A stretch of 64,000 bases of DNA from Proteobacteria bacterium 005FR1 (GTDB taxonomy: Bacteria; Pseudomonadota; Gammaproteobacteria; Pseudomonadales; Cellvibrionaceae), in NCBI GenBank assembly GCA_026192395.1, contig WACF01000001.1, forward strand, positions 1,201,637 through 1,265,636, given 5' to 3'. The notes beneath the pieces are model-generated. The model saw only the letters and a program-made list of their open reading frames with translations. It was not told the origin of the DNA and did not search any database. Numbering within the stretch: position 1 is the stretch's first letter; each line of letters starts with the position of its first letter. The translations under genes were made by a program, and so were the position numbers. Of the stretch, positions 47,385 through 56,785 are shown piece after piece.

Positions 47385-49751
47385 TCATCGCTCGTCTCGG
47401 TATTTCTTAGCATGCTGGATAAGAAACTGGACATAGTCGGCTTCGGCTAATGGTTTCGATAACACGTATCCTTGTAGCTGATCGCAGCCGAGCTGTGCGA
47501 GTGCAGCTTGCGTTTCCAAGTCCTCAGCCCCCTCGGCAACTGTCCGCAATCCGAGTTCATTGGCCATCAGGATCGTGGAGCGCACGATGCTCTGATTTTT
47601 CGGATTGGCGAGCATATCCGATACGAATGTCCGGTCGATCTTGACTTCATCGATCGGAAAGAAGCTCAAATAGGCGAGCGACGCAAACCCGGTTCCGAAA
47701 TCATCCACCGACAGCTGAACTCCCATGGCGCGAAGCTCGTTAAGGATACCTATGGTGTGCCTGAAGTCTTTGGCTACGCTCGTCTCCGTGATCTCCAAGT
47801 GCAGGTCTCCGGAGTTGCCCTCATGCTTCTGTAGTGCTTGCCGCACAAGCTCTGGCAGGTCAGATTCCACGAGATCGCGGATGCTGATGTTGACGCTAAT
47901 AGACGAAGGGAGGTGTTGCTGACGTAGCATGGCTGAACATCGCACAGCCTCGTCCACCATGGTTCTGGTAATCAGCGAAATCAGTCCGGCGCTTTCGGCG
48001 AGAGGCACAAACCTTGTCGGGGCAATCGATCCAAATTGTGGGTGATTCCACCGCACCAAGGCTTCGGCGCCTGCGATCTTCGATGTCGAAAGATCAAGCT
48101 TCGGCTGCAAAACCCAATACAGCCCCTGCAGCTTACGTTTGCGCAGTGATTCAACAATCCCGATATCGACTTCATCCGGCTCCATAGCTGGATCGTATTC
48201 AGCTCGCCGCCGACCTGTGGATCGGCAGAAAGTTAGCGCAGTCTCGGCATGCTTGAGCAAGTCAACTGCGCTCCTTCCGTGCCGTGGAAAACGGGAAACG
48301 CCCGCATTGAAATGGGAATATAGCCCTGCTTCTCGCTTCTCAGCAGCCAGTATCTGTTCATACAGGCGCTGGGCATTTCCCTGCGATGTAAAAAGCGCGA
48401 ATACGCCGCGTCCAAGATAGCCCACGGGGCCATCGCAGCGGGCTTTCAGGGCAGATGCGAAATCGCGGATGACGGCTTCGAGATGGTCGCGACCAAGTGA
48501 GTGGGTCACCGCGCTCAGCTGGGTCAGCTCCGCAATACACATCAACATCTCGCGCGTGCTCTCTACCGGGTGAGCAGTGTTGAAAGGCGCTATCGCTTCA
48601 TCGACTTCACGTAAAAACCGCGGTGCCCGGGGTAGTCTGGTTTCGGCATCCATTTCGAAGAAGTACGTGGCCTCGGCTTTTGCCGCACCGATCTCTCGGA
48701 GAGCCTGATTGGTCTCGGCGCTGGCGTTCTGCCGAAGGTGATGCAGCCGAGCGAAACCGATGAACCCCCCCAAAAACACTGCGCTGGCTATCGCGACCCC
48801 CCAAAGCATTGGCACCTGAATACTGGGGCCGACGGTTGGAAGACGTTTTCGCCAATGTTCGTAGATCGAATCATAGTCCCCTTCGGCGACGGCCGTGTCG
48901 TAGGCGCTTTGTACCCAAGCGAGTATTTCGGGACGATCACGGCGAACCGCGAAGGCATACTCTCTCGGCCAAAAAGGTGGCCCAAGCTGGCGAATGGCGA
49001 GCTTTTGGTCGCGAATGATAGTGCTTGCGCTCGGGATCGCTAACACAGCGTATTCAGCACTGCCCGTTGCGACGGCCTCCAGAGCCTGAGCGGTGTTGAG
49101 AGTTGGTATCGCTTTAATGCCGAGTTCGAGGTTACGGAACTGCTGTTCGGCATACGAACGATCCTCTACCGCGACGCGCCGTCCAGCAAGTTCCGCAATC
49201 AAGTGAACTGGCTCAGTCCCGTGTTTTGCATAGATTGCGTGGCTGACCACAAAAAATGGGGTTGTGAAGGCAAATCGTTGGGCACGGCTCTCGGATACGA
49301 ACATAGGCAGAACGTCGACTCCCCCACGCTCGAGTTCGGCCACCACTTCGGGCCAATCACCGAGTTGGTGAGTCACTCGTTTCCCGCCACTTGTGCCTAT
49401 TGATCTTGCAAGATCGATGTTGAAGCCTTTGGCCTCACCCCGATGAAGATACTCGAATGGAGGGTAGATGGCGTCCCCGCCGAACCTAATTGTCTGGGGC
49501 ACGCCGGCAGCTGCGCTGCACCGCAGCGTAGCGAAGGTCAGGAGAAGGACGGCCAGAGCGGCAAAGGTGCTTGCCTGCCACAAGGACCCTCGAATAACCA
49601 GATACCGCTGACCCGCTGCTGCATTCTCCGAATTCACTTTGAGAAATCCACTTTTCTTGTTCTTTGCTTTCAAGGCCAAAGTGCGATGCAGATCAACCTG
49701 TGAGTTGGACGCAGGATAGCCCAAACCAACACGGCATCCAACATCAAGCAT
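47385..49751 (-). CDS. Periplasmic-binding-domain sensor with degenerate GGDEF and active-type EAL domain
   Basis: The protein of up to 788 aa has a hydrophobic signal/anchor near 55-78, a solute-binding family 3 domain (about 85-310; IYPPFEYLHRGEAKGFNIDL), a membrane helix (about 318-338), a GGDEF-like domain with LGRGVF in place of GGDEF (about 370-520), and an EAL domain (about 535-780). EAL keeps AEALVRW, ITETSVA, DDFGTGFASLAYL and AEGAED, so c-di-GMP hydrolysis is likely. A GTG at 49637 would skip the polar N-terminus, so the start is uncertain. Confidence 0.85.
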   Translation of the reverse strand: MLDVGCRVGLGYPASNSQVDLHRTLALKAKNKKSGFLKVNSENAAAGQRYLVIRGSLWQASTFAALAVLLLTFATLRCSAAAGVPQTIRFGGDAIYPPFEYLHRGEAKGFNIDLARSIGTSGGKRVTHQLGDWPEVVAELERGGVDVLPMFVSESRAQRFAFTTPFFVVSHAIYAKHGTEPVHLIAELAGRRVAVEDRSYAEQQFRNLELGIKAIPTLNTAQALEAVATGSAEYAVLAIPSASTIIRDQKLAIRQLGPPFWPREYAFAVRRDRPEILAWVQSAYDTAVAEGDYDSIYEHWRKRLPTVGPSIQVPMLWGVAIASAVFLGGFIGFARLHHLRQNASAETNQALREIGAAKAEATYFFEMDAETRLPRAPRFLREVDEAIAPFNTAHPVESTREMLMCIAELTQLSAVTHSLGRDHLEAVIRDFASALKARCDGPVGYLGRGVFALFTSQGNAQRLYEQILAAEKREAGLYSHFNAGVSRFPRHGRSAVDLLKHAETALTFCRSTGRRRAEYDPAMEPDEVDIGIVESLRKRKLQGLYWVLQPKLDLSTSKIAGAEALVRWNHPQFGSIAPTRFVPLAESAGLISLITRTMVDEAVRCSAMLRQQHLPSSISVNISIRDLVESDLPELVRQALQKHEGNSGDLHLEITETSVAKDFRHTIGILNELRAMGVQLSVDDFGTGFASLAYLSFFPIDEVKIDRTFVSDMLANPKNQSIVRSTILMANELGLRTVAEGAEDLETQAALAQLGCDQLQGYVLSKPLAEADYVQFLIQHAKKYRDER

Positions 49752-50123
49752 TCTTGCGAGACCGTTCTGCAGGGAAAAGGTAGTAATCCACTGCCGCGGC
49801 TCGACGCCGACAAAGCGTTTCTGGTCTGTTGTTTATGCCTTCTGGCCATGAAAGCTGCAAACTCTAGAACATTCTGAATCTGGACATTCTTTTCCTGCGC
49901 TCACAGAATGCCCAGGAACAAAAGTGTGACTGACTTCGCTGTAATCCGACCGGTAACAGCCGTTGCTGGGCTAATCTGATGGGCAGGTAAGCTGTCGACG
50001 TCCACGGTGCGCCCGCCGTTTCAGCATAGCGCCCTCACCCGGAATCACACCTTTCTATGCGCAGCACCGATGACTTCACACCAATATGCTCTAGCCGAGT
50101 GCTAGGTTGATGGCTTTTTGTGA
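49752..50123. other. Divergent intergenic region between the EAL and GGDEF genes
   Basis: These 372 bp separate two oppositely transcribed c-di-GMP genes and must hold both promoters. No operator-like symmetry or terminator stands out to me. Confidence 0.45.
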
Positions 50124-51176
50124 ATGCAATCCGTAGCCTCCGATACACAGCAGCGTCGTAATGCGCTGCGTGCTCTGCTGGTGCTGACCGCACCCGCAGC
50201 GCTGGCGTTGACTGCGTTTAATCTTCGCGCGGAAGCTGGCGTTTTATCGATCTTGTCCATCTGCCTGGTGTTAGTTTCAGTCGCGTGTCTGCGAGCGATA
50301 ACCCGAGACGTGGCGACGACAAAGCTGGCGTGGATTTATTTGCTGGCAGTATTTGGCAATGTGCTGCCGATTATGGCAATGCCGGCGATCCATTCAGGAG
50401 GGGCTTCCTGGCTGACGATCGCCCCGGCTCTACCCTATCTGATTTTGCCCGTGCGCTTGGCCTTTCCGGCGGCTCTCGGTGCTTTTGCCTCGGCTCTCGC
50501 CGCGTTTTTTATTGGATCTGTTGCGGCACCTTACCGGCTTGATCCCATCCTACTGGCGCACGTCATTGTCCCTGCGGCAGGTCTTTTTGCCGCAGCCCAC
50601 TTCTATACGAAAAAACGCATTTCCGCTGAAAAGCAGATGCTGCGCGAAATTCTGACCGACCCGATGACAGGTCTGTGGAATCGCAAAAAGGTCATCCAGG
50701 CGTTCAGAAGTGAGAGGGAGCGTAGCTTGGTCTCGGAGACGTCACTGTCGATCATCTTGATCGATCTTGATCATTTCAAAGAGCTGAATGACCAGTTCGG
50801 ACACGACGCGGGAGACAGTGCACTCATCTTTGTGGCTCGACTACTCGAACGTCGCCTGCGGAAGTCCGATATTTTGTCGCGAATAGGCGGGGAAGAATTC
50901 GCCGTTCTTCTGCCGGAAACCCGTGTAGTCGAGGCGGTAGCGCTCGCAGAGGACCTGCGTTGCGCGCTGGCAAGCACCGAGTTCTACCACGATGGCCAAG
51001 CCATCAAGCTGACCCTTAGTGCCGGGATAGCAGAACTGGGGCGTGACGGAGATGACTGGCCGGAACTTTACAGGGCCGTCGACGCCCACCTTTATGCCTC
51101 CAAGCGCGCTGGCAGAAATCGGGTAAGCGGGGATCTTGGCAGCAGCCCTCTGCCATCAGTTGAAGGCACGGCCTGA
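50124..51176 (+). CDS. Membrane-bound diguanylate cyclase (GGDEF)
   Basis: The 350-aa protein has six hydrophobic segments (about 15-165), a short helix and a canonical GGDEF domain (about 180-335). The active site is GGEEF, the metal and substrate residues lie in DLDHFKELNDQFGHDAGD, and the inhibitory I-site RKSD lies five residues before GGEEF. It makes c-di-GMP from two GTP with product inhibition. Placed divergently from the EAL protein and next to nfrBA, it is the probable source of the c-di-GMP read by the NfrB MshEN domain. Confidence 0.9.
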   Translation: MQSVASDTQQRRNALRALLVLTAPAALALTAFNLRAEAGVLSILSICLVLVSVACLRAITRDVATTKLAWIYLLAVFGNVLPIMAMPAIHSGGASWLTIAPALPYLILPVRLAFPAALGAFASALAAFFIGSVAAPYRLDPILLAHVIVPAAGLFAAAHFYTKKRISAEKQMLREILTDPMTGLWNRKKVIQAFRSERERSLVSETSLSIILIDLDHFKELNDQFGHDAGDSALIFVARLLERRLRKSDILSRIGGEEFAVLLPETRVVEAVALAEDLRCALASTEFYHDGQAIKLTLSAGIAELGRDGDDWPELYRAVDAHLYASKRAGRNRVSGDLGSSPLPSVEGTA

Positions 51177-51723
51177 ATGGAAAGCTTCCAGGAGCGACTT
51201 AGGATGTCCTTTCATCGCATAATGCTCCGGAGTGGCCACAGAGTATGGCAGATGACCGGCGCCCGCGAGCTCATCGCACCCGGTGCGGCTGTCATCCCAG
51301 ATTAGATTGCCTCGATTTCAATCACAGTCATCAGTCCCTCTCCAGCGCTTCCAACTTCTGGCAAGCAGAATCGCAGAAAGAGCTGAGCGACCACGCCCGA
51401 GACTGATAGGGCCGGGCCGCGAAGTGCTCATGTCCTTATTTGCTGGTGTTGATTGCTCTGAATGGTTTTCGACCAACGGTGCGAGTGTCAGCCGGCTTCG
51501 GAACCTTTGCATACCCACCCCAGGCCTCCTCCCGATCTATCCGCGGAAGAAAGTCCTGCACGGCGGTAGAGCTGCGGCCGCAGGCTTCTTTCGACGAGCG
51601 ATTAGCCGCTCGGCTTTGGTGACGATCGAGGAAAACGGAGAGGGAAAAAAATGCCGGGAGAGCATGAGCGCAGAAGCAGAGGATAAACTCCGCCCCAAGC
51701 CAGAGGCGGAGTTCTGAAACGAC
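51177..51723. other. Intergenic region with no clear gene
   Basis: A frame at 51283-51717 would give 144 aa, but its sequence is Arg/Ser-rich, lacks a start signal and matches no pattern. It probably is not a gene. The end of the region (51690-51720) is purine-rich just before the stop of the facing lipoprotein gene. Confidence 0.4.
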
Positions 51724-52629
51724 TTACGGATTTAGGGGTTCTATCGAGATGTAGTTAAATAAGTCTGTTATCGCCTGCCAAACGGCGGGATCGGTCGGCT
51801 GATTCAATTCCTGCTCCGTAAAGACCAGCGAAAAATCTGGGCCGCTGCTCCCCACCGACTTTTGGGCCGAGTTGCTTAGCCAATGGTAAACACGCAAAAA
51901 GATCGAGGTTTCGCCAACCGCGATTCGGAGCGCAGGAACTCCGAAATGCTTATAGGTACTAATCACTTGCCCATCAGAGTTATATCCAAACCCGAATTGG
52001 AACAAGTCGCTACCATGATAATAGTAATTATCGAGTGAGATGAATCTGGCTGGAAAGCCCGATATCTCCATGTCGTAACTAAAAGTGTTCGTTAGTACAT
52101 GCTGAAAGTGTAGATTGCCGAACGAACTGTAGTAATATTCGCAACCGCTCGGGCAGACGTGCCGTATCATCGGCAGCGTGATCTTGTATGACAGACCACT
52201 TCCATAATCGCGGAAAGGGAGTGCGCCCAGCACCACATCATATCCATTGATTGTCCCTATGAGCTCTCCAATGGCCGCTTGTTTCGGGGTATACACGACT
52301 ACTTGCCCAGGCTGAGACTCCGCTAGAGCGGACTGAATGCTCTGAATGCCTTCTTCAGCAACGACGAGCCTGTTTCCCTGGTCTGTGGCCTGTGTCTCGA
52401 GAAGTTCTGACGCACTTTCCACATTCAATACTCGGGTATCCAAGTCCGAAACTCTGGTGTCCAAGTGCGAAACGCTGGCATCCAAGTTGGAAACGCTGGT
52501 ATCCAGGCTTTTGAAATTTGCATTCACTTCGCTCGCTTTTGCGGGTGATCCTGCAGTGAACGTATGTGGTAGCTCAGCGGCGCTGTTACACGCGACTAGA
52601 GCGAAGGCAACAGCCAATACTGCTCTCAT
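51724..52629 (-). CDS. Putative lipoprotein with heptad coiled coil
   Basis: The 301-aa protein has a signal ending in FALVAC (lipobox-like) and then HTFTAGSPAKASEVNANFKSL, a motif seen in many secreted bacterial surface proteins. A regular Leu/Asp/Val heptad run (about 50-90) forms repeats of SxLDTRVSD-type. The C-terminal globular domain (about 120-301) is rich in Tyr, Phe and Ser and has two close cysteines (HVCPSGCEYYY). The coiled coil suggests a trimer, as in tail-fibre-like or adhesin proteins. No function is known. The start ATG has AAGGA upstream. Confidence 0.7.
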   Translation of the reverse strand: MRAVLAVAFALVACNSAAELPHTFTAGSPAKASEVNANFKSLDTSVSNLDASVSHLDTRVSDLDTRVLNVESASELLETQATDQGNRLVVAEEGIQSIQSALAESQPGQVVVYTPKQAAIGELIGTINGYDVVLGALPFRDYGSGLSYKITLPMIRHVCPSGCEYYYSSFGNLHFQHVLTNTFSYDMEISGFPARFISLDNYYYHGSDLFQFGFGYNSDGQVISTYKHFGVPALRIAVGETSIFLRVYHWLSNSAQKSVGSSGPDFSLVFTEQELNQPTDPAVWQAITDLFNYISIEPLNP

Positions 52630-52694
52630 CTTCGGGTTTTCCTTTGTTGTTTTTACGATGGTGGAAGCCGTCAGGGTCAGGCCTGAACACGTTT

Positions 52695-52883
52695 TTATTG
52701 CCAATCGAAGCTATCCCAATTAGCGCTATCCCAGTCGCTACTGACCGAATTGTCAGGAGGAGAGTCACCACCCGTTCCGCCATCGCTCGTGGGGGGTGTT
52801 GTTGCGGGCGGTGGCACCACAGTTTCGGATGACGAGTTATCACCGCAGGAAATGACTAGCACGCTTAGGAATACAAGTGTCAT
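52695..52883 (-). CDS. Small putative lipoprotein with Asp-Trp-Asp tail
   Basis: The 62-aa product has a lipoprotein signal (MTLVFLSVLVISCGDN, lipobox VISC), a Pro/Thr/Ser-rich linker (VVPPPATTPPTSDGGTGGDS) and a C-terminus of aromatic-acidic repeats (DWDSANWDSFDW). The start is uncertain. ATG at 52883 has AGGA only three bases away, and an upstream ATG at 52937 lacks a site. It lies 65 bp upstream of the coiled-coil lipoprotein, so the two are probably cotranscribed and may act together at the surface. Confidence 0.6.
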   Translation of the reverse strand: MTLVFLSVLVISCGDNSSSETVVPPPATTPPTSDGGTGGDSPPDNSVSSDWDSANWDSFDWQ

Positions 52884-52967
52884 TTTCCTGACAGCTGTTG
52901 CAAGGTGTGGGTTTACAATCAACACGGTAGGGGTCATGATTTTTTTCTTCTTATTGGCGTATTGCAC

Positions 52968-53337
52968 TCCGCGGCGTCGGCATTATAGCACACCTTTTTT
53001 GACGACGAACAGACGCTCTTCACAAATCGGCCACGCCAGGCAGGTCGCGGGGCGATCCGAAGTAAATTGACATGGGCAAGGGATAAATGAGCGGTCTGCT
53101 ACCGCTCTCATGATTCGGCGGTGGATGCTGGAGCACAGGCGAGGAGAGGCGAGACAGTGGTGTGTTTGCTACCGGATCTTTCCTGCTTTACGCTTGCACG
53201 ATTTGACCCGGCGGCTGCGACGGGGTGAGCTTCACGGGGGTGGCTGGCTGGGCGTGCTTGATTTGGTTTCGCCGTGAATCCCACCGAAGAACCGGCTGGG
53301 AGCTCCCGCAAGCGCGGCAAGAACAGGCGAATCGTTC
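52968..53337. other. Intergenic region, no gene recognised
   Basis: This stretch contains the upstream region of the small lipoprotein gene and, to the right, DNA reaching the end of the permease remnant. Open frames here (53108-53350) are Arg/Pro-rich without protein character. Confidence 0.4.
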
Positions 53338-53589
53338 TCAGAATTGCCAAACGAACGGAATCAACGGAACCGCTATCACCCCAACCAACGCAGAAAGCGG
53401 CGCCCCGACACGCAGATAATTCGTGAACTGATAACGCCCCGGCCCATACACCATCAAATTGGTTGCCAGGACGCCCGCAATCAACAAGAACGCAAGGGCA
53501 GCCATCAGAACAAGGTCCGCCGATACGCGCGTCGCGATCAACGTGCCGAGTACCGCGGCCAGTGTTAGCAGCGTGAGTGAAACGTCCAT
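53338..53589 (-). pseudogene. Internally deleted copy of the SLC13-type permease
   Basis: The 83-aa frame joins the first ~42 residues of the permease at 37117-38877 (MDVSLTLLTLAAVLGTL, then LIAGVL) directly to its last ~41 (TNLMVYGPGRYQFTNYLRVG to the C-terminal WQF). About 1.5 kb is missing, but the join stays in frame. Divergence from the full copy is small, so the duplication is fairly recent. All transport residues are lost, so a function as a permease is excluded. Confidence 0.93.
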
Positions 53590-54176
53590 GTCACTAGGAT
53601 CGCCTTGGTTTGTGCGGCCTGCCGGCGCATAGCTCCGGCTCTGGAATGCAAGATCTCCGCCGTTAGTCAGTCTGTTAGACGCAGCCGCCTGCCCCATAGC
53701 GCGGCGACTTCGCGGTTCTGGATTCCGGCCTTCGCCGGAATGACCGATGTAAGATTGGAGGCTACGCCAAAAGGGCGGAAGTGAGAGTAGGAGGCTACGC
53801 CGGAAGGACGGAAGTGGGAGTTAAGGAGTACGCCGGAATGACCGCGTTGGGATGATGGGCTACGCCGGAAGGACGGGGAGTTATGGGCCTCGTCGGAAGG
53901 ACGGAAGTAGGAGTTAGGGATTACGCCAGAATGACCGAGTTGGGGGTTTCGGCCTGTGCGGAATGACTGAGCCGGGAGTTTCGGCCTGGGCCGGAATGAC
54001 GAGCAGGGAGTCCCAAGCCATTGCCCCAAGCTTTGGCTTTTTTACGCTCTTTAGCCCCGCTCTGTTCTCCGCCGTCATTCCGGCGCAGGCCGGAAAAGTT
54101 ATGGGCTACCCGGAATGACCGAGTTGGGAGTTCCGGCCTGCCCCAGAATGACGAAGCTGGGGGGACGGAGGCCCTG
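53590..54176. repeat. Duplicated flank and degenerate 33-bp repeats
   Basis: 53590-53750 matches 38878-39077, including a GATTCCGGCCTTCGCCGGAATGA arm. From about 53750 to 54160 a unit like TACGCCGGAAGGACGGAAGT plus GGGAGTTAGGGA recurs roughly ten times with frequent changes, ending in a further TCATTCCGGC arm near 54073. No gene is seen. Confidence 0.85.
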
Positions 54177-55457
54177 CTACAACCTCCAAAGGTCAACTCC
54201 CGCTTCTGCGGCGGCATCGCGGTCGATAACACCCTTTACGTCGAAGAGCATACCGCCCTCCTTCATCTTCCCCCGATACTCATCGATGGGAAGCTCTTTA
54301 TATTGTCTGTGTGCAGTGGCGAGTACGACTGCATCCAGTTCGTTCAGATCGGTCCATTCACAAAGCTCGACTCCATATTCCTCCCGGGCCTCTTCAGCAT
54401 TCGCGAGCGGATCGTGCACGAGGACTTCGCAGTTGTAAGTTTTCAGCTCACGGATGATGTCGATAACGCGCGAATTACGAAGGTCCGGGCAGTTTTCCTT
54501 GAAGGTCAGACCGAGCACGGCGACTTTTGCATTCACAACCGACACGCCCTTCAGCAGCAACTGCTTCACCACCTCGCCGACGATATAGCGCCCCATGGAA
54601 TCGTTGATACGCCGCCCTGCCAGAATTACATCGGGATGGTAGCCGACCCGCTGTGCCTTGTAGGTGAGGTAGTAAGGGTCAACACCGATGCAGTGGCCGC
54701 CCACCAGACCGGGGCGGAAAGGCAGGAAGTTCCACTTGGTCCCAGCCGCCTCGAGCACGTCAAGCGTGTCGATATCCATTCGCTTGAAGATCACCGCCAA
54801 CTCGTTCATCAGTGCGATATTCAAGTCGCGTTGCGTATTCTCGATCACCTTCGCCGCCTCTGCAGCCTTGATCGAAGGCGCCTTGTGTACGCCGGCAGTC
54901 ACGACTGAGCTGTAAACCTCGGCCACTATATCCAGTGTGCGCTGGTCCTGACCCGACACCACCTTGGTGATCTTCGTAAATGTGTGCTCCTTGTCACCGG
55001 GGTTGATGCGCTCAGGGGAATAGCCAACCGTAAAGTCCTTCCCTGCCACGAGCCCGGATTCGCGCTCAAGCACGGGCACGCAGTCTTCCTCGGTGGCTCC
55101 CGGGTATACGGTAGACTCGAATACCACGATATCGCCCTTCTTCAACTGCCGCCCAATCGTCTCGGAGGCACGCAACAAGGGAGTAAGATCGGGCTGCAGA
55201 GAATCGGTAATCGGCGTCGGTACGGCGACAATGTGAAAATCCGCCTGTTGCAGATCGCTCGGATCAGAGGTGAAAAGGATATCCGCCTTCGCCAACTCCT
55301 CAGGGCTGACCTCAAGCGTCGAGTCACGGCCTTCCTTCAACTCCGAGATTCGGCTCTTTTTGACATCGAACCCGATCACTTGGTGCCGAGCACCAAAGGC
55401 GACGGCCACCGGCAGACCCACATAGCCAAGCCCAACGACTGATACCTTTCTATTCAC
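54177..55457 (-). CDS. tviB: UDP-N-acetyl-hexosamine 6-dehydrogenase (TviB/WbpO type)
   Basis: The 426-aa cytosolic enzyme oxidises UDP-GlcNAc or UDP-GalNAc to the uronic acid. It shows the Rossmann start VSVVGLGYVGLPVAVAFG, the central YSPERINPGDKEH, the catalytic-Cys segment GGHCIGVDPYYLTYKAQRVG (near 255) and the C-terminal domain VLGLTFKENCPDLRNS. I choose GTG at 55457. A TTG at 55469 is possible. It lies 17 bp after the 4-epimerase gene, and together they would make UDP-GalNAcA. Confidence 0.9.
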   Translation of the reverse strand: MNRKVSVVGLGYVGLPVAVAFGARHQVIGFDVKKSRISELKEGRDSTLEVSPEELAKADILFTSDPSDLQQADFHIVAVPTPITDSLQPDLTPLLRASETIGRQLKKGDIVVFESTVYPGATEEDCVPVLERESGLVAGKDFTVGYSPERINPGDKEHTFTKITKVVSGQDQRTLDIVAEVYSSVVTAGVHKAPSIKAAEAAKVIENTQRDLNIALMNELAVIFKRMDIDTLDVLEAAGTKWNFLPFRPGLVGGHCIGVDPYYLTYKAQRVGYHPDVILAGRRINDSMGRYIVGEVVKQLLLKGVSVVNAKVAVLGLTFKENCPDLRNSRVIDIIRELKTYNCEVLVHDPLANAEEAREEYGVELCEWTDLNELDAVVLATAHRQYKELPIDEYRGKMKEGGMLFDVKGVIDRDAAAEAGVDLWRL

Positions 55458-55474
55458 ACATTCACCCAAGATGT

Positions 55475-56488
55475 CTAATGCAGATACCAGGGCATCGCTT
55501 TGGCAATACCCTCTCTTATTCGATACTCTGGCGAATACCCCAACTTCGTAGCCGCCTTGCTGATGTCCGCCTGTGAGTGACGAACGTCGCCAGCGCGGAA
55601 TTCGCGGTACACGGGGTCCTTCTCGTACTTCACCCCGTTCTCAGCCAAAGCGTCTTTCAGGGCGGAAAACAGCTCATTCAGAGTCGTCCGATCACCAACG
55701 GCGACATTGTAAACCTCGTTTTTGGCAGCGTCATCGGCCGTCGCTGCCAATAGGTTGGCCTGCACCGCATTCTCGACAAAACAGAAGTCACGACTGGTCT
55801 CGCCGTCTCCGTTGATGAACACATCCTCGCCCCGGACCATCGCTGCGGTCCACTTGGGGATTACAGCCGCATAGGCACCGTTGGGGGCCTGGCGAGGCCC
55901 GAATACATTGAAGTAACGCAGACCGATGGTCCTGAACCCGTAGCTCCTCGCGAATACCTCGGCATAGAGCTCATTGACATACTTGGTAACCGCATAGGGC
56001 GAGAGCGGTTTGCCGATGTTCTCCTCCACCTTCGGCAGTGCCGGATGGTCACCATAGGTCGAGCTGGAGGCGGCATAGGTGAAACTACCGACTTCTGCAT
56101 CCCTGGCCGCGACCAGCATATTCAAAAAGCCGGATATGTTGGACTCGTTGCTGGTGATTGGATCTTCCAGGGAGCGCGGTACGGAGCCAAGCGCCGCCTG
56201 GTGAAGGACATGCCTGACGCCGCTACAGGCCTTTCTGCAATCCTCCAAATTGCGAATGTCACCCTTGATGAGGGTAAAGCGGCTCCACTGATCGGGCTCA
56301 ACGCGCGCTTGTACTTCCTCCAGGTTCCGTTGATGCCCTGTTGCAAAGTTATCCAGGCCAACCACCACCTGACCGAGCGCCAATAACGACTCGACCAGGT
56401 TGGAGCCGATGAAACCGGCAGCACCGGTCACCAGCCATTTACCAGGGTTGGCTTCGATTGCCTGCTTTATCTCGTCGTACCTATTCAT
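55475..56488 (-). CDS. tviC: UDP-N-acetylglucosamine 4-epimerase (TviC/WbpP type)
   Basis: The 337-aa extended short-chain dehydrogenase has [10 protein letters not shown] (NAD site, about 22-31), FAATGH-like [32 protein letters not shown], and the catalytic YAVTKYVNE. The order and wording match TviC/WbpP closely. It interconverts UDP-GlcNAc(A) and UDP-GalNAc(A) for O-antigen or Vi-like capsule. It is followed directly by the dehydrogenase gene. Confidence 0.93.
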   Translation of the reverse strand: MNRYDEIKQAIEANPGKWLVTGAAGFIGSNLVESLLALGQVVVGLDNFATGHQRNLEEVQARVEPDQWSRFTLIKGDIRNLEDCRKACSGVRHVLHQAALGSVPRSLEDPITSNESNISGFLNMLVAARDAEVGSFTYAASSSTYGDHPALPKVEENIGKPLSPYAVTKYVNELYAEVFARSYGFRTIGLRYFNVFGPRQAPNGAYAAVIPKWTAAMVRGEDVFINGDGETSRDFCFVENAVQANLLAATADDAAKNEVYNVAVGDRTTLNELFSALKDALAENGVKYEKDPVYREFRAGDVRHSQADISKAATKLGYSPEYRIREGIAKAMPWYLH

Positions 56489-56730
56489 TACTCAACCTTT
56501 GTACCCGTCGCACTTTCCCATGGAATTTGTCTGCGAGCCCACTGCAACCCCCGGCCGGTGATCGTCAAGAAAGGCCAGCAGTATGAAATTTCTTGTCGGC
56601 CAAGTCTAAATGACCAGTTGGCTACCAGCGAAGACACCAAAGCACTCTGACCTGCTTCCCTCTGAAGCCGCAGCCCGCGCTTTTGCAGGCGCCGCATTGT
56701 CTTACCCGGCTCATCAATTACCAGTTACAA
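56489..56730. other. Intergenic region between manC terminator and tviC start
   Basis: This region must contain the promoter of the tviC-tviB pair. No motif is clear to me, and no gene is seen. Confidence 0.4.
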
Positions 56731-56758
56731 CGAAAAAGCCGCTCAATCGAGCGGCTTT
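56731..56758 (-). terminator. Rho-independent terminator after manC
   Basis: GGAAAGCCGCTC-GATT-GAGCGGCTTTTTC on the minus strand has an 8-bp GC stem and a run of T, 28 bp past the manC stop. Confidence 0.9.
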
Positions 56759-56785
56759 CCTGGTTCCGGCCATGTCGTCTTCCTG

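Noticed and set aside
51283-51717. A 144-aa open frame on the plus strand
   Set aside because: It is Arg/Ser-rich, has no convincing start, and the neighbouring genes do not predict a gene there.
39000-54000. The 39-53 kb segment as a prophage or integrative element
   Set aside because: No integrase, phage structural gene or tRNA attachment site is present. Only the direct duplication at the ends suggests mobility.
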